From positions 558,001 through 622,000 of the forward strand of contig NW_027476110.1 of assembly GCF_051020955.1 (NCBI RefSeq): a stretch of DNA of 64,000 bases, read 5' to 3'. Below are positions 36,001 through 46,300 of this stretch, piece after piece (within the stretch, counting starts at the first letter, position 1; the number at the start of each line of letters is the position of its first letter). A model generated the notes under the pieces. The model worked only from the letters and a program-made list of their open reading frames with translations, searched no databases and was not told the DNA's origin. The position numbers and the translations under genes were made by a program. This DNA is from Megalopta genalis. Taxonomy: Eukaryota; Arthropoda; Insecta; Hymenoptera; Halictidae.

Positions 36001-36317
36001 TTAATTTTCAAACTCACAATTATTGCACACGCCTCTGTCTTCTCCTCCGTCGTATGGTAAAGGATGCCTCACTCGTCCACGCTTCTTGGCGGTTCGAGGA
36101 TAACGTAACGTCGTTCGAAGATCGTACAGACAATTCCTGGAGCAAAAGCGATGCTCCAACATGGGTTTGTTCCCGGCTTCCCACCAATAGACGGCTTCCT
36201 ACGAAATCATCCTCCCTCAGATAATAAAATCCAGCGATCGCGAGCTCCTCCGGCTTAATAAACGGGATCGGCTAATTTTCAAAGCTGCGAAGCCTGTCCT
36301 CTTCGCACCGATAATCC
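36001..36317 (-). pseudogene. BIR-domain (IAP-like) protein fragment within the Polinton
   Basis: The minus strand from 36,317 reads CEEDRLRSFEN, a stop where BIR domains have Trp, then PIPFIKPEELAIAGFYYL and REDDFV. A small deletion and frame change removes the expected CX2C. The frame then gives WWEAGNKPMLEHRFCSRNC, keeping the W-E-x-G, the zinc-binding His (E-H) and the last Cys at H-X6-C. It ends after VCNNCEFEN at the stop 36,001-36,003. BIR domains of IAPs bind caspases and block apoptosis; viruses carry them for that purpose. Here two of the four zinc ligands are missing, so the copy is dead. Confidence 0.68.
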
Positions 36318-36330
36318 ATACGTTCCTACG

Positions 36331-36374
<44 letters not shown>

Positions 36375-36408
36375 AAAAAGGCGCGATAGAAATAAAAATT
36401 AATTGTAA
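36318..36408. repeat. (TC)n microsatellite
   Basis: A TC run at about 36,333-36,372 between two minus-strand gene fragments. Confidence 0.85.
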
Positions 36409-37059
36409 CTAAAAAGAAAAGAAAAAAAATGTGTTACCTTTCGATTTCATTAGCCACATCCAAAATACATGAACTTCGCTCAAACAACAATGATAGTGAA
36501 TCTTCTCTTTCGAAGTTCGCGTCCAGCAATGGAGCCTGCATGGTATGTGGTATTCTTGATACATCGGTTCCGCGATCAATGAATTGAATTTCGGACAGCC
36601 GAGATATTCCAAATTGAAACTGCGAACTCCTATTTTATTTAAAATATTTTTTAAATATTTGTACGCGACGACGGGATCCTTGTAGTCTCGAACGAAATTT
36701 TTTATAATAGTGCCAATGTCCTCTTGTTGATAATTCTTTTTCCCCTATAAATTTTTAAATAGAATCCCGTGCACGAAATTCGAGACATGCCATGCAGACT
36801 TCTGATCGCTTCTGGATAAACCCATGTAGCGAACGCGCAATTCGAATTCAAATAATTCATATTCAGCGGTATGAGCATTTACGATGGCTAATTCTTTACA
36901 ATTAAATTTGTTGGCTACGAAGAAACCGTCCATATCGACAATAAAATCTATTGCGGGCATCTTAAACGTAAACTTACTTTTTGCAAAATATATGTCTATA
37001 GCAACACGCACCTTTCCACTGTACGACAACGATTTAATTTGCTCCGCGTTATGCTTCAT
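36409..37059 (-). pseudogene. Polinton-associated protein of unknown function, one internal stop
   Basis: From ATG at 37,059 the minus-strand frame reads KMPAIDFIVDMDGFFVANKF and FELRVRYMGLSRSDQKSAWH, reaching one TAG at 36,745. The same frame continues as DYKDPVVAYKYLKNIL and SFNLEYLGCPKFNSL, then a Cys/His-rich end, HIPCRLHCWT and IHYHCCLSEVHVFWMWL, to about 36,409. Total about 216 codons with a single stop. The I-V-D-M-D-G-F-F block near the start, with acidic residues, could be part of a nuclease-like (RNase H fold) active site, but that is only a guess. It lies next to the BIR fragment on the same strand. Confidence 0.55.
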
Positions 37060-37900
37060 CTATTTATTAACATGCACGCACGCGCACTTCACTCTCCACA
37101 ACGTCGTAAAAATGCAAGCGCTCCCTCTCTAATCTACCCCTCCCTCTCTCGCTCTCTCACTCTAAAACATTTCCTACAGTGTAAAAATGCAAGCGCGATA
37201 AAATAACGCCACATGATATTAAATTCAATAAGACAAGAAGACTGCATAGAAATCGTCTCCAAACTCGTTACAAATGCGATGCATTCATCGTGTGCGACGG
37301 AAACCGTTGCGAAAAAATGGTTAAACATTATAATTAAAGACATTATTTTATGTCGGATAATATCACTTTAATTAGTATATACTTTCATATATTTTATCAT
37401 TAAATTAAGAATATATGGTTACTTTTGTTTAAATCAAAACAACTACCGTGAGAACTGTTTCTAGATCAAGATTTAGAAAGGTTTTAACTATTTGTATTGT
37501 TCTGCCTCTGTTGCTCTCTCTTTCGATGATTAGAGGAGCTTGCCAGACAAATATTATCTGAAGCAGAACTACATACTAAAGGAGATGATAAAGATCCAAC
37601 GGCGAGAGAGAAAGAGCACTGAGAAATTTCTTTGAAATTCTTTTTAACCTCTTTGAAGTAGGTTTGCAACTGAAAGTCTACCAAATGCTCAAAGAGAAGA
37701 ACGAAACAAACCTGATTGCTGTAACAATGAAGTTTTTGCATGATTAGCTTAAGAAATTAATCAAAAAGATTTCCAAATATGATGATTTGTGTTGGGACAA
37801 AAGGTTGGACAGAAGAGGAGCTTGCAAGACCGAGATTGCAGAATCTATAGCCTACGTATTAGCTGCCGTGGGTAAAGTAGATTATTATTTTTTTTTTTTT
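37060..37900. other. no clearly recognised gene
   Basis: A (CT)-rich run lies at 37,125-37,160. A minus-strand frame of 69 codons at 37,134-37,343 has no recognisable domain. From about 37,500 scattered plus-strand words suggest the decayed start of the coding region that follows, but frames are too broken to describe. Confidence 0.4.
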
Positions 37901-40900
37901 TGAGGACCTGATTACAGGTAGTAGAGGATTCAGTATAAAGTCTTTACAGGAAAGTTGCAAGCAATATGCGCAACAAGTTAATCAGTCAAAGGAAGGGTCA
38001 TGTTTGGGTAATGCTTTAAAAGGAGAATATGAAAGCTTTGTGAATATATTCCACACATTGAATTTACTGCAGAAGACATTGAAAATATGGGTTCCGGTTC
38101 AGAAATAAGAAATCTAAAGTTGAAAAATGTTCTATGCGGAAGTCCTGAAATTGAAGGAAAATTGATATATGAAAAGTATGGCGCAAAAATTAGGTAAGGT
38201 GGATCCAGGTGATAATATTATTTATATGATGAATTACAGGAACCATTTTGTACCACTTCTTAGTAATATTGAAAAAGATATAAAGAGAAACATGAAAGTT
38301 TCTAGAGAGGAAGCTCGTGGTAATGTGATATAGATTCAAACTCGAACAATATTTCCAAATCTTACGCAACTACGAGATATTAAAAATAACTCACACATAC
38401 AAAGTGGTCATTCAAGGAGTACAAGTAAGGAAAATCGTGAAATTGGTGCAAGCTCTAGAAAACGTAAACATACTGTTACGGACAAAGATAGTAAGGTACC
38501 AAAAAGTGGGCACATTGATATAAATGATACTAGCAATGAGGATTCGGAATTTCTTAATGATTTACAAGATGGATCTAGACGGGATGGAATGAGTAATGCT
38601 TATCAACGTATTCCCCATCAATTGATTGGACTTATGTATCAATTAGACTTGTCGATTCTCTGCTTACTAAGGAAGTCCATATATAAACATAAATATCCTT
38701 CATTATCGTTAGCGTTTGAAAAGTCTGATATTGATAAGTTTAGTAACATTGTTCTTTGCTACGAGAAGAGGTCTATTAATCTACAAATTGACGGTCTATT
38801 AATCACAAATATTATACAGATAATAATATTAGTTATGCTAGATTATTTACTAAAGAAAATCGAAGTTTTTCCAAGAATAATTACCTTAATAGTTTTGTTA
38901 AACATATAATCTCTAAGACAGATGATTTATCAAATGATATAGAATACCTTGTTATCTACAGGGTGTTCTACAATTATTTTAACAGCCGAAAAAGAGGGGT
39001 AGCTGAGGTCATTTGAAGTAACTTTTTCCTTTGCGAAAATGCAATCTGCGGCTTTGTTTACGAGTTATTAACGAAAAACACTGGCCAATGAGAGGTAACG
39101 GTGCGAAAGAGAGAGAGTCCGCAGCACGAGGCTTTGACAGAAGGTCGGGACGGACTCGAGCCGCGTTCGAAGTATTGAACAAGTCACGAAGCGTGAACTT
39201 CCCGGATTTTTTTTATTACGTAAAAGTGATATTTTTAAGAAAAACGCTGTTCATCTCTACTTTAGAACGTCTCAAGAATATTTACTAATTTTTCAGACTC
39301 GAAATTATACGTAGTTTAACCGTGACAGCCGTTTTAATTTTCTGGTGTGCATGACACCTCGTGTGTACCATATGAAATTTGTATGCAAGATGTACAGTGA
39401 AGATTAACGAATGATTTGCAAAGCTGATTTAATAATAAATAACCGCGTTAAGGGACGTAAAGGATTAGTTTATTAGAGAAATATGAAAAATATTATCAGT
39501 AAGAAACTCACCCATTTAGTTGAGAATGCATTTGCTGACTCGTATGTACTGACCTCGTACAACTAACAGCTGATCCCAGGTCGGTGGCCGCAATATTCGA
39601 GGGATACTGTCGGAAGAACCTCTGGTATGGTTATCAAACATTGATCAGTTAATTAATCACTAATAATCCAAATCACTTGTGGATATTAAGAAAGATCACT
39701 GAGACTCGTTCGCGTATAATCGTTTATTCGACGCGTTCGTTCGGAAGTCCACGTTTCACTGCCGAAAAATTCAGGCCTTGACTGTGGGCCCTTGTTGTTC
39801 GTCATTCGGCCGTCCGAGGAAATGACACCCGATACCATTTTCTTCGCACGGCCATTAATTACGTTCTAAGAGCGCAGGATACCGTCGGTGACAGCGGGTC
39901 AGTCGCAGTTTACGTCTCTGCATATCTTGTTTATTTCATATGGTGGTACCCTGCGCTTCGAAGAAAACGGTATCGGGTGTCATTTCCTCGGACGACCGAA
40001 CAACGAACAACAAGGGCCCATGGTCGCGGTCTGAATTTTTCGGCAGTGAAACGTCAACTCCCGAACAAACGCGTCAAATAAAAGATTATCCGCGAACGAG
40101 TCTCAGTGATCTTTCATAATATCCACAAGTGATTCGGATTGTCAGTGATTAATTAAGTGATCAGTGTTTGGTGACAGTGCACTGAAAGATCAGCTGTACA
40201 GTATACGAGGTCAGTGCCCTTCGACATCGTGAGCCACAATTTCAGCCAGCAAATACATCCTCAACTAAGTGGGTGAGTTTCTTATTAATAATATTTTTCA
40301 CATTTCTCTAATAAACAAATCTTTACGTCCCTTAACGCGATTAATTATTATTAAATCAGCTTTGCAATTCATTCGTTAATCTTCACTGTACACCTTGCAT
40401 AAAAATTTCATATAGTACACACGAGGTGTCATGCACATCAGAAAATTAAAACGGCTGTCACGGTTAAACTACATATTATTTCGGGTCTGAAAAATTAGTA
40501 AATATTATTCAGACGTTCTAAAGTAAAGGTGAACAGCGTTCTTTTTTAAAATATCACTATTATGTAGTAAAAAAAATCCGGAAAGTTCTCGCTTCGAGAC
40601 TTGTTCAATACTTCGAACGCGGCTCGAGTCCGTCCCAACCTATTGTCAAAGTCTCGCGTGCTGCGGATTATGTCGTGGACTCTCTCTCTCTCTCTCTCTC
40701 TCACTCTCTCTCTCTCGCACCGTCACCTCTCATTGGCCAGTGTTTTTCGTTAATAACTCGTAAACAAAGCCGCAGATTGCATTTTCGCAAAGAAAAAAGT
40801 TACTTCAAATGACCTCAGCTACCCCTCATTTTCGGCTGTTAAAATAATTGTGGAACACCCTGTATACTAATTTAGGCTTGAATCTTGCGAAAGGAAAAAG

Positions 40901-41320
40901 ATTAAAAAGGGGACGATTTAAAAACTTTTATCCGTCCAAATTTGATAGCATGGAAGAACGTGATATCATATTAAGAGACTTTTTGTTTATAAATGATAAT
41001 ATACAAGGGCGTGGTTTTTAACAATTTGCGCGAGATAAAATAATAAGAGAAGAACTTTTAAAGCGATTAGAATTTTCGTCTGCTATGCAGACAGTAATAA
41101 AAGATAGAAAATATTCCCAGAAAGAAATAAAAGAAGCATTTTTGGATACATTAGTATTTGCAGTTAATCAACCTGATAGAGAAGAAGTGAACAGCATTAT
41201 CAAAAGTGAAATGGAAAAAAATAGTAAAGTTCACGACGGTTATGTAGCATTACAAATCAGTTGTTCCGTTCTCGTAGAACGTTTCATGCCAATACAACTA
41301 TCCGCAGTTTTCAACCCATA
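37900..41320 (+). pseudogene. decayed coding region of unknown function, split by a foldback transposon
   Basis: Plus-strand pieces read as one protein across many breaks: EDLITGSRGFSIKSLQESCK (37,905), NHFVPLLSNIEKDIKRNMKV (38,235), SYARLFTKENRSFSKNNYLN (38,830), IISKTDDLSNDIEYLVIY up to the transposon at 38,959. Beyond it come TNLGLNLAKGKRLKRGRFKN (40,865), ILRDFLFINDNIQGRGF, EIKEAFLDTLVFAVNQP (41,110) and EVNSIIKSEMEKN (to 41,320). Removing the insertion and one TA keeps the frame. The composition (charged, helical) resembles large repeat or NTPase-type proteins found in multiple copies in insect genomes. That memory is weak and I assign no function. Confidence 0.55.
38959..40862. mobile_element. 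1.9-kb foldback (palindromic) transposon, TA target duplication
   Basis: The ends CAGGGTGTTCTACAATTATT and its near-exact inverse (ending GGAACACCCTG) are flanked by TA at 38,957-38,958 and 40,863-40,864. The arms run inward for about 880-900 bp each (38,959-39,840 and about 39,960-40,862), leaving a centre of roughly 120 bp. The arms diverge in a middle block (about 39,545-39,645 versus 40,160-40,245) and in a (CT)n expansion at 40,681-40,720. There is no transposase. TA target and CAGGG ends suggest the IS630/Tc1/mariner superfamily. A single arm of the same family lies at 29,553-30,083. Confidence 0.88.
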
Positions 41321-41339
41321 AAACAAGCAATCAGACACT

Positions 41340-41744
41340 CCACAGCACATCTGCGCCGCACATTTGCTCCGGCACGGAAGAACAAATTCCGTCGAGTTTT
41401 CGTCGACCAGGTTTACAACACGGATTCGACAATAGAATAAAGACCTTTTTTACGTTTAGCGACCATCCGGCCTCCAAAACTAATTTTCGGCTATTCCACC
41501 AACCATAATGTGTCGTAAACCTAGGATTTCCGAAGGGTCATCTCGAGCCGAGTGCGTAACACGGTACTCGAGGCTACCGTGAGTTGACCTGGAGGAATTT
41601 CCGTTGTGTCGTGGAAGGCGGCGGAAACCCTTCGACCGTGTCATAAAACAATCACGTCCTCTCCGAGACCAGTCGCTCTCGGGGAGTTGCTAAAATTTAA
41701 AAGGGCACTGATTGGACAAACGTTGCTTTACGATGCTTTATGTT
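41340..41744. other. unassigned sequence, possibly an older LTR-element fragment
   Basis: More GC-rich than the neighbouring DNA, with no coding frame. The last 40 bp (GCTTTACGATGCTTTATGTT) already resemble the degenerate satellite block that resumes after the solo LTR, so the LTR appears to have inserted at the edge of the satellite. Confidence 0.35.
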
Positions 41745-42272
41745 TGTTCCGGCCGAATCGCGGACCGCGGGTCAACGCACGTTCGACATTCGATGTACGC
41801 CGTCTCGCCGTTTTTGTCGAATAAACGGCGAGGCGGCAAGACAATAACCCGATCGACGTGCGTTGGCCCGACCGTCAAACGCTCGCCTCGGCCGTTGTAA
41901 ACACGCGGCGTTTTGCCTTAGGAGGCAATGACCCGGCCTTCGACACCTGACGATGCTTCTCCTTGAACATCGGCCAGGTGTCTATATATACTACCGCAAA
42001 TTCGATAACGGATGGAATTGTCAACAATTTCAGTGCAGATACCATTACAAGTTTTATTCAGCGCCCTTGCGCCCGTACGAAGCCGAGCTTCATTTTTATA
42101 GTCTGTGCGAAGTCGTGCTTCATTTCATACTAAGTTCGAAGCCGTGCGTCAAATTTAACCTCTGAACGGAGCCGTGCTCCAAACATTGTAAACGAGGACT
42201 GTGGAGTCCAACAAATAAATCGTTGTCGTCTCCTCACGACTTCTGGCGGTTATTTTTGTGCCGTGCGCAACA
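41745..42272 (+). mobile_element. solo LTR (528 bp), same family as 6,594-7,117, ATGTT target duplication
   Basis: TGTTCCGG ... GCGCAACA, flanked by ATGTT at 41,740-41,744 and 42,273-42,277. It is closely similar over its whole length to the copy at 6,594, including TATATATA and AATAAA. It differs in a short block near 42,010-42,060 and by small indels. Confidence 0.88.
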
Positions 42273-42277
42273 ATGTT

Positions 42278-42650
42278 CTTCGCTTTGTTCCGCGTTGTTG
42301 CTTAAAAAAGTATTACGATGTTTTACGTTGTTATACATTGTTTTTACGTTGTTTTATATTGTTTTATATTGCTTTACGTTGTGCTACGTTGATTTCTTTG
42401 CTTCGCATTGAAGATTTACGTTGTTTTACGTTGCATTACTTTGGTTGCTTCGTTTCGCGTTGTTGTTTATAACAGTATTATGTTGTTTTACGTTATTATA
42501 CATTGTTTTTACGTTTTTAATATTGTTTTACATTACGATCACATTACGTTGTGTGTTTTTTGGGTCGCAATGATGATTTACGATGTTTTAAGATGCATTA
42601 CGTTGGTTGCTTTGTTCCGGGTTTTTGTTTAAAACAGTTTTAGCTTCAGA
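42278..42650. repeat. degenerate TTACGTTGTT-type satellite
   Basis: Repeated words TTTTACGTTG, TTATACATTG and GTTTTATATTG recur about every 10-16 bp with many substitutions. Longer periodicity is suggested by the recurring blocks GGTTGCTTCGTTTCGCGTTG and GTTGCTTTGTTCCGGG. Confidence 0.65.
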
Positions 42651-43349
42651 TTAAGACTATACGTACGATTTGTCTTCAAATTCTGCCGAAACATACGATT
42701 AAGCTTCAAATTTAGAAGATACATTTGATTTAGCCTCAGTCTCAGCTGAAACTCATGATATAGCTTGAAGATCATCCGACACATATGAGTTAGCTTCAAT
42801 TTAAGATTAAACTTACGAGTAGTCCTCACATTCTGCCGAAACATACGGTTATGTTTCGAATTTTGCAGATATAGTTGTTTTAGCTTCAGATTCAGCCGAT
42901 ACTCATGATATTGCTTCAAGGTCGACCGATACATATGAGTTAGCTTTAATTTGAGACTAAACGAAAGATTTGTCCTCAAATTCTGCCGAGACATACAATT
43001 AAGATTCAAATTTAGAACATGCTGCTGATTTAGATTCAGATTCAGCCGATACTTATGATAGAGCTTCAAATTCAGAAGAAACATACGATTTAGCTTCTAA
43101 TTCATACTATACGTGCGATTTGTCTTCAGATTGAGCCTAAACATAAGATTAAGCTTCAAATTTAGAAGATACAGCTGATTTAGCTCTAGATTCAGCCGAT
43201 ACTCATAATATAGCTACCAGCTCAGCCGAAACAAATGAGTTAGCTGCAATTTTAGACTAAGCGTACGATTTAGTTTCAATTTCAGTAGATACATAAGACA
43301 AAGCGTCAAATTTAGCAGCTACAGCGGATTTAGCCTAAGTCTCAGCACT
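42650..43349. repeat. 30-bp repeats in a 150-bp higher-order unit
   Basis: Sub-repeats of about 30 bp follow the pattern GATTTAGCTTCA-AATTCAGCCG-ATAC. Five of them make a 150-bp unit: the block TTCTGCCGA recurs at 42,681, 42,831 and 42,981, exactly 150 bp apart. In one plus-strand frame the units read as a decapeptide (for example DLASDSADTH) with scattered stops. In a minus-strand frame 151 codons stay open as LNLKLN-type decapeptides. It may be a minisatellite or a fossil of a repetitive gene. Confidence 0.75.
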
Positions 43350-46300
43350 ACCCTGCTCTTCTCTGCTCTTCTCTGCTCTTCTCTGCTATTCTCTGCTCTT
43401 CTGTGCTCTTCTCTGCTCTTCTCTGCTCTTCTCTGCTCCTCTGTGCTCTTCTCTACTCTTCTCTGATCTTCTCTGCTCTTCTCTGCTCTTCTCTGCTGCT
43501 CTCTGCTCATCTCTGCTCTTCTCTGCTCTGCTTTTCTCTGCTCTTCTCTGCTCTGCTCTTCGCTGCTCTTCTCTGCTCTGCTCTGCTCTGCTGTTCTCTG
43601 GTCTGCTCTTCTCTGCTCTGCTCTGCTCTCCTCTGCTCTGCTCTCCTCTGCTCTGCTCTTCTCTGCTCTGCTGTGCTCTTCTCTACTCTTATCTGCCCTG
43701 CTCTGCTCTCCTCTGCTCTGCTCTGATCTGCTCTGCTCTCCTCTGCTCGGCTCTGCTCTGCGCTTTTCAGCTCTGATCTTCTCTGCTCTTCTGTGCTCTA
43801 CTCTGCTCTTCCCTGCTCTGCTCTTCTCTGCACTGCTCTTCTCTGCCCTGCTCTGATCTGCCCTGCTCTTCTCTGCTCTGCTCTGATCTTCTCTGCTCTT
43901 CTCTGCTCTGCTCTTCTCTGCTCAGCTCTGCACTTCTCTGCTCTGCTCTGCTCTGCTCTGCTCTTCTCTGCCCTGCTGTGCCCTTCTCTGCTCTTCTCTG
44001 CTCTGCTCTTCTCTGCTCATCTCTTCTCTGCTCTTATCTGCTCTGCTCTGTTCTTCTTTGCTCTGCTCTGCTCTGCTCTGCTCTTCTCTGCCCTGCTGTG
44101 CCCTTCTCTGCTCTTCTCTGCTCTGCTCTTCTCTGCTCATCTCTTCTCTGCTCTTATCTGCTCTGCTCTGTTCTTCTTTGCTCTGCTCTGCTCTTCTCTG
44201 CTCTTCTCTGCTCTTCTCTGCTCTTCTCTGGTCTGCACTTCTCTGCTCTTCTCTGCTCTGCTCTTCTCTGCTCTTCTCTGCTCTGCTCTTCGCTGCTCTT
44301 CTCTGCTCTGCTCTGCTCTGCTGTTCTCTGGTCTGCTCTTCTCTGCTCTTCTCTGCTCTTCTCTGCTCTTCTCTGCTCTGCTCTTCTCTGCTCTGCTCTG
44401 ATCTTCTCTGCTCTCCTCTGCTCTGCACTTCTCTGCTCTTCTCTGCTCTTCTCTGCTCTGCTCTTCTCTGCTCATCTCTTCTCTGCTCTTATCTGCTCTG
44501 CTCTGTTCTTCTTTGCTCTGCTCTGCTCTGCTCTGCTCTGCTCTTCTCTGCTCTGCTCTGATCTTCTCTGCTCTCCTCTGGTCTGCACTTCTCTGCTCTT
44601 CTCTGCTCTGCTCTTCTCTGCTCTTCTCTGCTCTGCTCTTCGCTGCTCTTCTCTGCTCTGCTCTGCTCTGCTGTTCTCTGGTCTGCTCTTCTCTGCTCTT
44701 CTCCGCTCTTCTCTGCTCTGCTCTTCTCTGCTCTGCTCTGATCTTCTCTGCTCTCCTCTGCTCTGCACATCTCTGCTCTTCTCTGCTCTCCTCTTCTCAG
44801 ATCTTCTCTGCTCTGCTGTTCTCTGCACTGCTCTTCTCAGCACTGCTCTTCTCTGCCCTGCTCTACTCTTCTCTGCACCACTCTGCTCTGCTCTTCTCTG
44901 GTCTTCTCTGCTCTGCTCTTCTCTGCTCTTCTCTGCTCTTCCCTGCTCTGTTCTTCTCTGCTCTTCTCTGCTCTTCTCTGCTCTTCTCTGCTCTTCTCTG
45001 CTCTGCACTGTTCTGCTCCGCTCTTCTCTTCACTGCTCTTCTCTGGTCTGTTCTTCTTTGCTCTTCTCCGCTCTTCTCTGCTCTGCTCTTCTCTGCTCTG
45101 CTCTGATCTTCTCTGCTCTCCTCTGCTCTGCACATCTCTGCTCTTCTCTGCTCTCCTCTTCTCAGATCTTCTCTGCTCTGCTGTTCTCTGCACTGCTCTT
45201 CTCAGCACTGCTCTTCTCTGCCCTGCTCTACTCTTCTCTGCACCACTCTGCTCTGCTCTTCTCTGGTCTTCTCTGCTCTGCTCTTCTCTGCTCTTCTCTG
45301 CTCTTCCCTGCTCTGTTCTTCTCTGCTCTTCTCTGCTCTTCTCTGCTCTTCTCTGCTCTTCTCTGCTCTGCACTGTTCTGCTCCGCTCTTCTCTTCACTG
45401 CTCTTCTCTGGTCTGTTCTTCTTTGCTCTGCTCTTCTCTGCTCTGCTCTGCTCTGCACTGCACTGCTCTGCTCTGCTCTTCTCTGCTCTGTTCTTCTTTG
45501 CTCTGCTCTGGACTGCTCTTCTCTGCTCTGCTCTGTTCTGCTCTACTCTGCTCTGCTCTGATCTGTCTGCTCTTCTCTGCTCTGGTCTGCTCTGTTGTGC
45601 TCTCCACTGCTATGCTCTGCTCTGCTCTGCTCTTCTCTGATCTGCTCTTCTTTGCTCTTCTCTGCTCTTCTCTGCTCTTCTCTGCTCTTCTCTGCTATTC
45701 TCTGCTCTTCTGTGCTCTTCTCTGCTCTTCTCTGCTCTTCTGTGCTCCTCTGTGCTCTTCTCTACACTTCTCTGATCTTCTCTCCTCTTCTCTGCTGCTC
45801 TCTGCTCATCTCTGCTCTTCTCTGCTCTGCTTTTCTCTCCTCTTCTCTGCTCTGCTCTTCGCAGCTATTCTCTGCTCTGCTCTGCTCTGCTGTTCTCTGG
45901 TCTGCTCTTCTCTGCTCTGCTCTGCTCTCCTCTGGTCTGCTCTCCTCTGCTCTGCTCTCCTCTGCTCTGCTCTTCTCTGCTCTGCTGTGCTCTTCTCTGC
46001 TCTTATCTGCCCTGCTCTGCTCTCCTCTGCTCTGCTCTGATCTGCTCTGCTCTCCTCTGCTCGGCTCTGCTCTGCGCTTTTCAGCTCTGATCATTTCTGC
46101 TGTTCTGTGCTCTACTCTGTTCTTCCCTGCTCTGCTCTTCTCTGCACTGCTCTTCTCTGCCCTGCTCTGATCTGCTCTGCTCTTCTCTGCTCTGCTCTGA
46201 TCTTCTCTGCTCTTCTCTGCTCTGCTCTTCTCAGATCTTCTCTGCTCTGCTGTTCTCTGCACTGCTCTTCTCAGCTCTGCTCTTCTCAGCGCTGCTCTTC

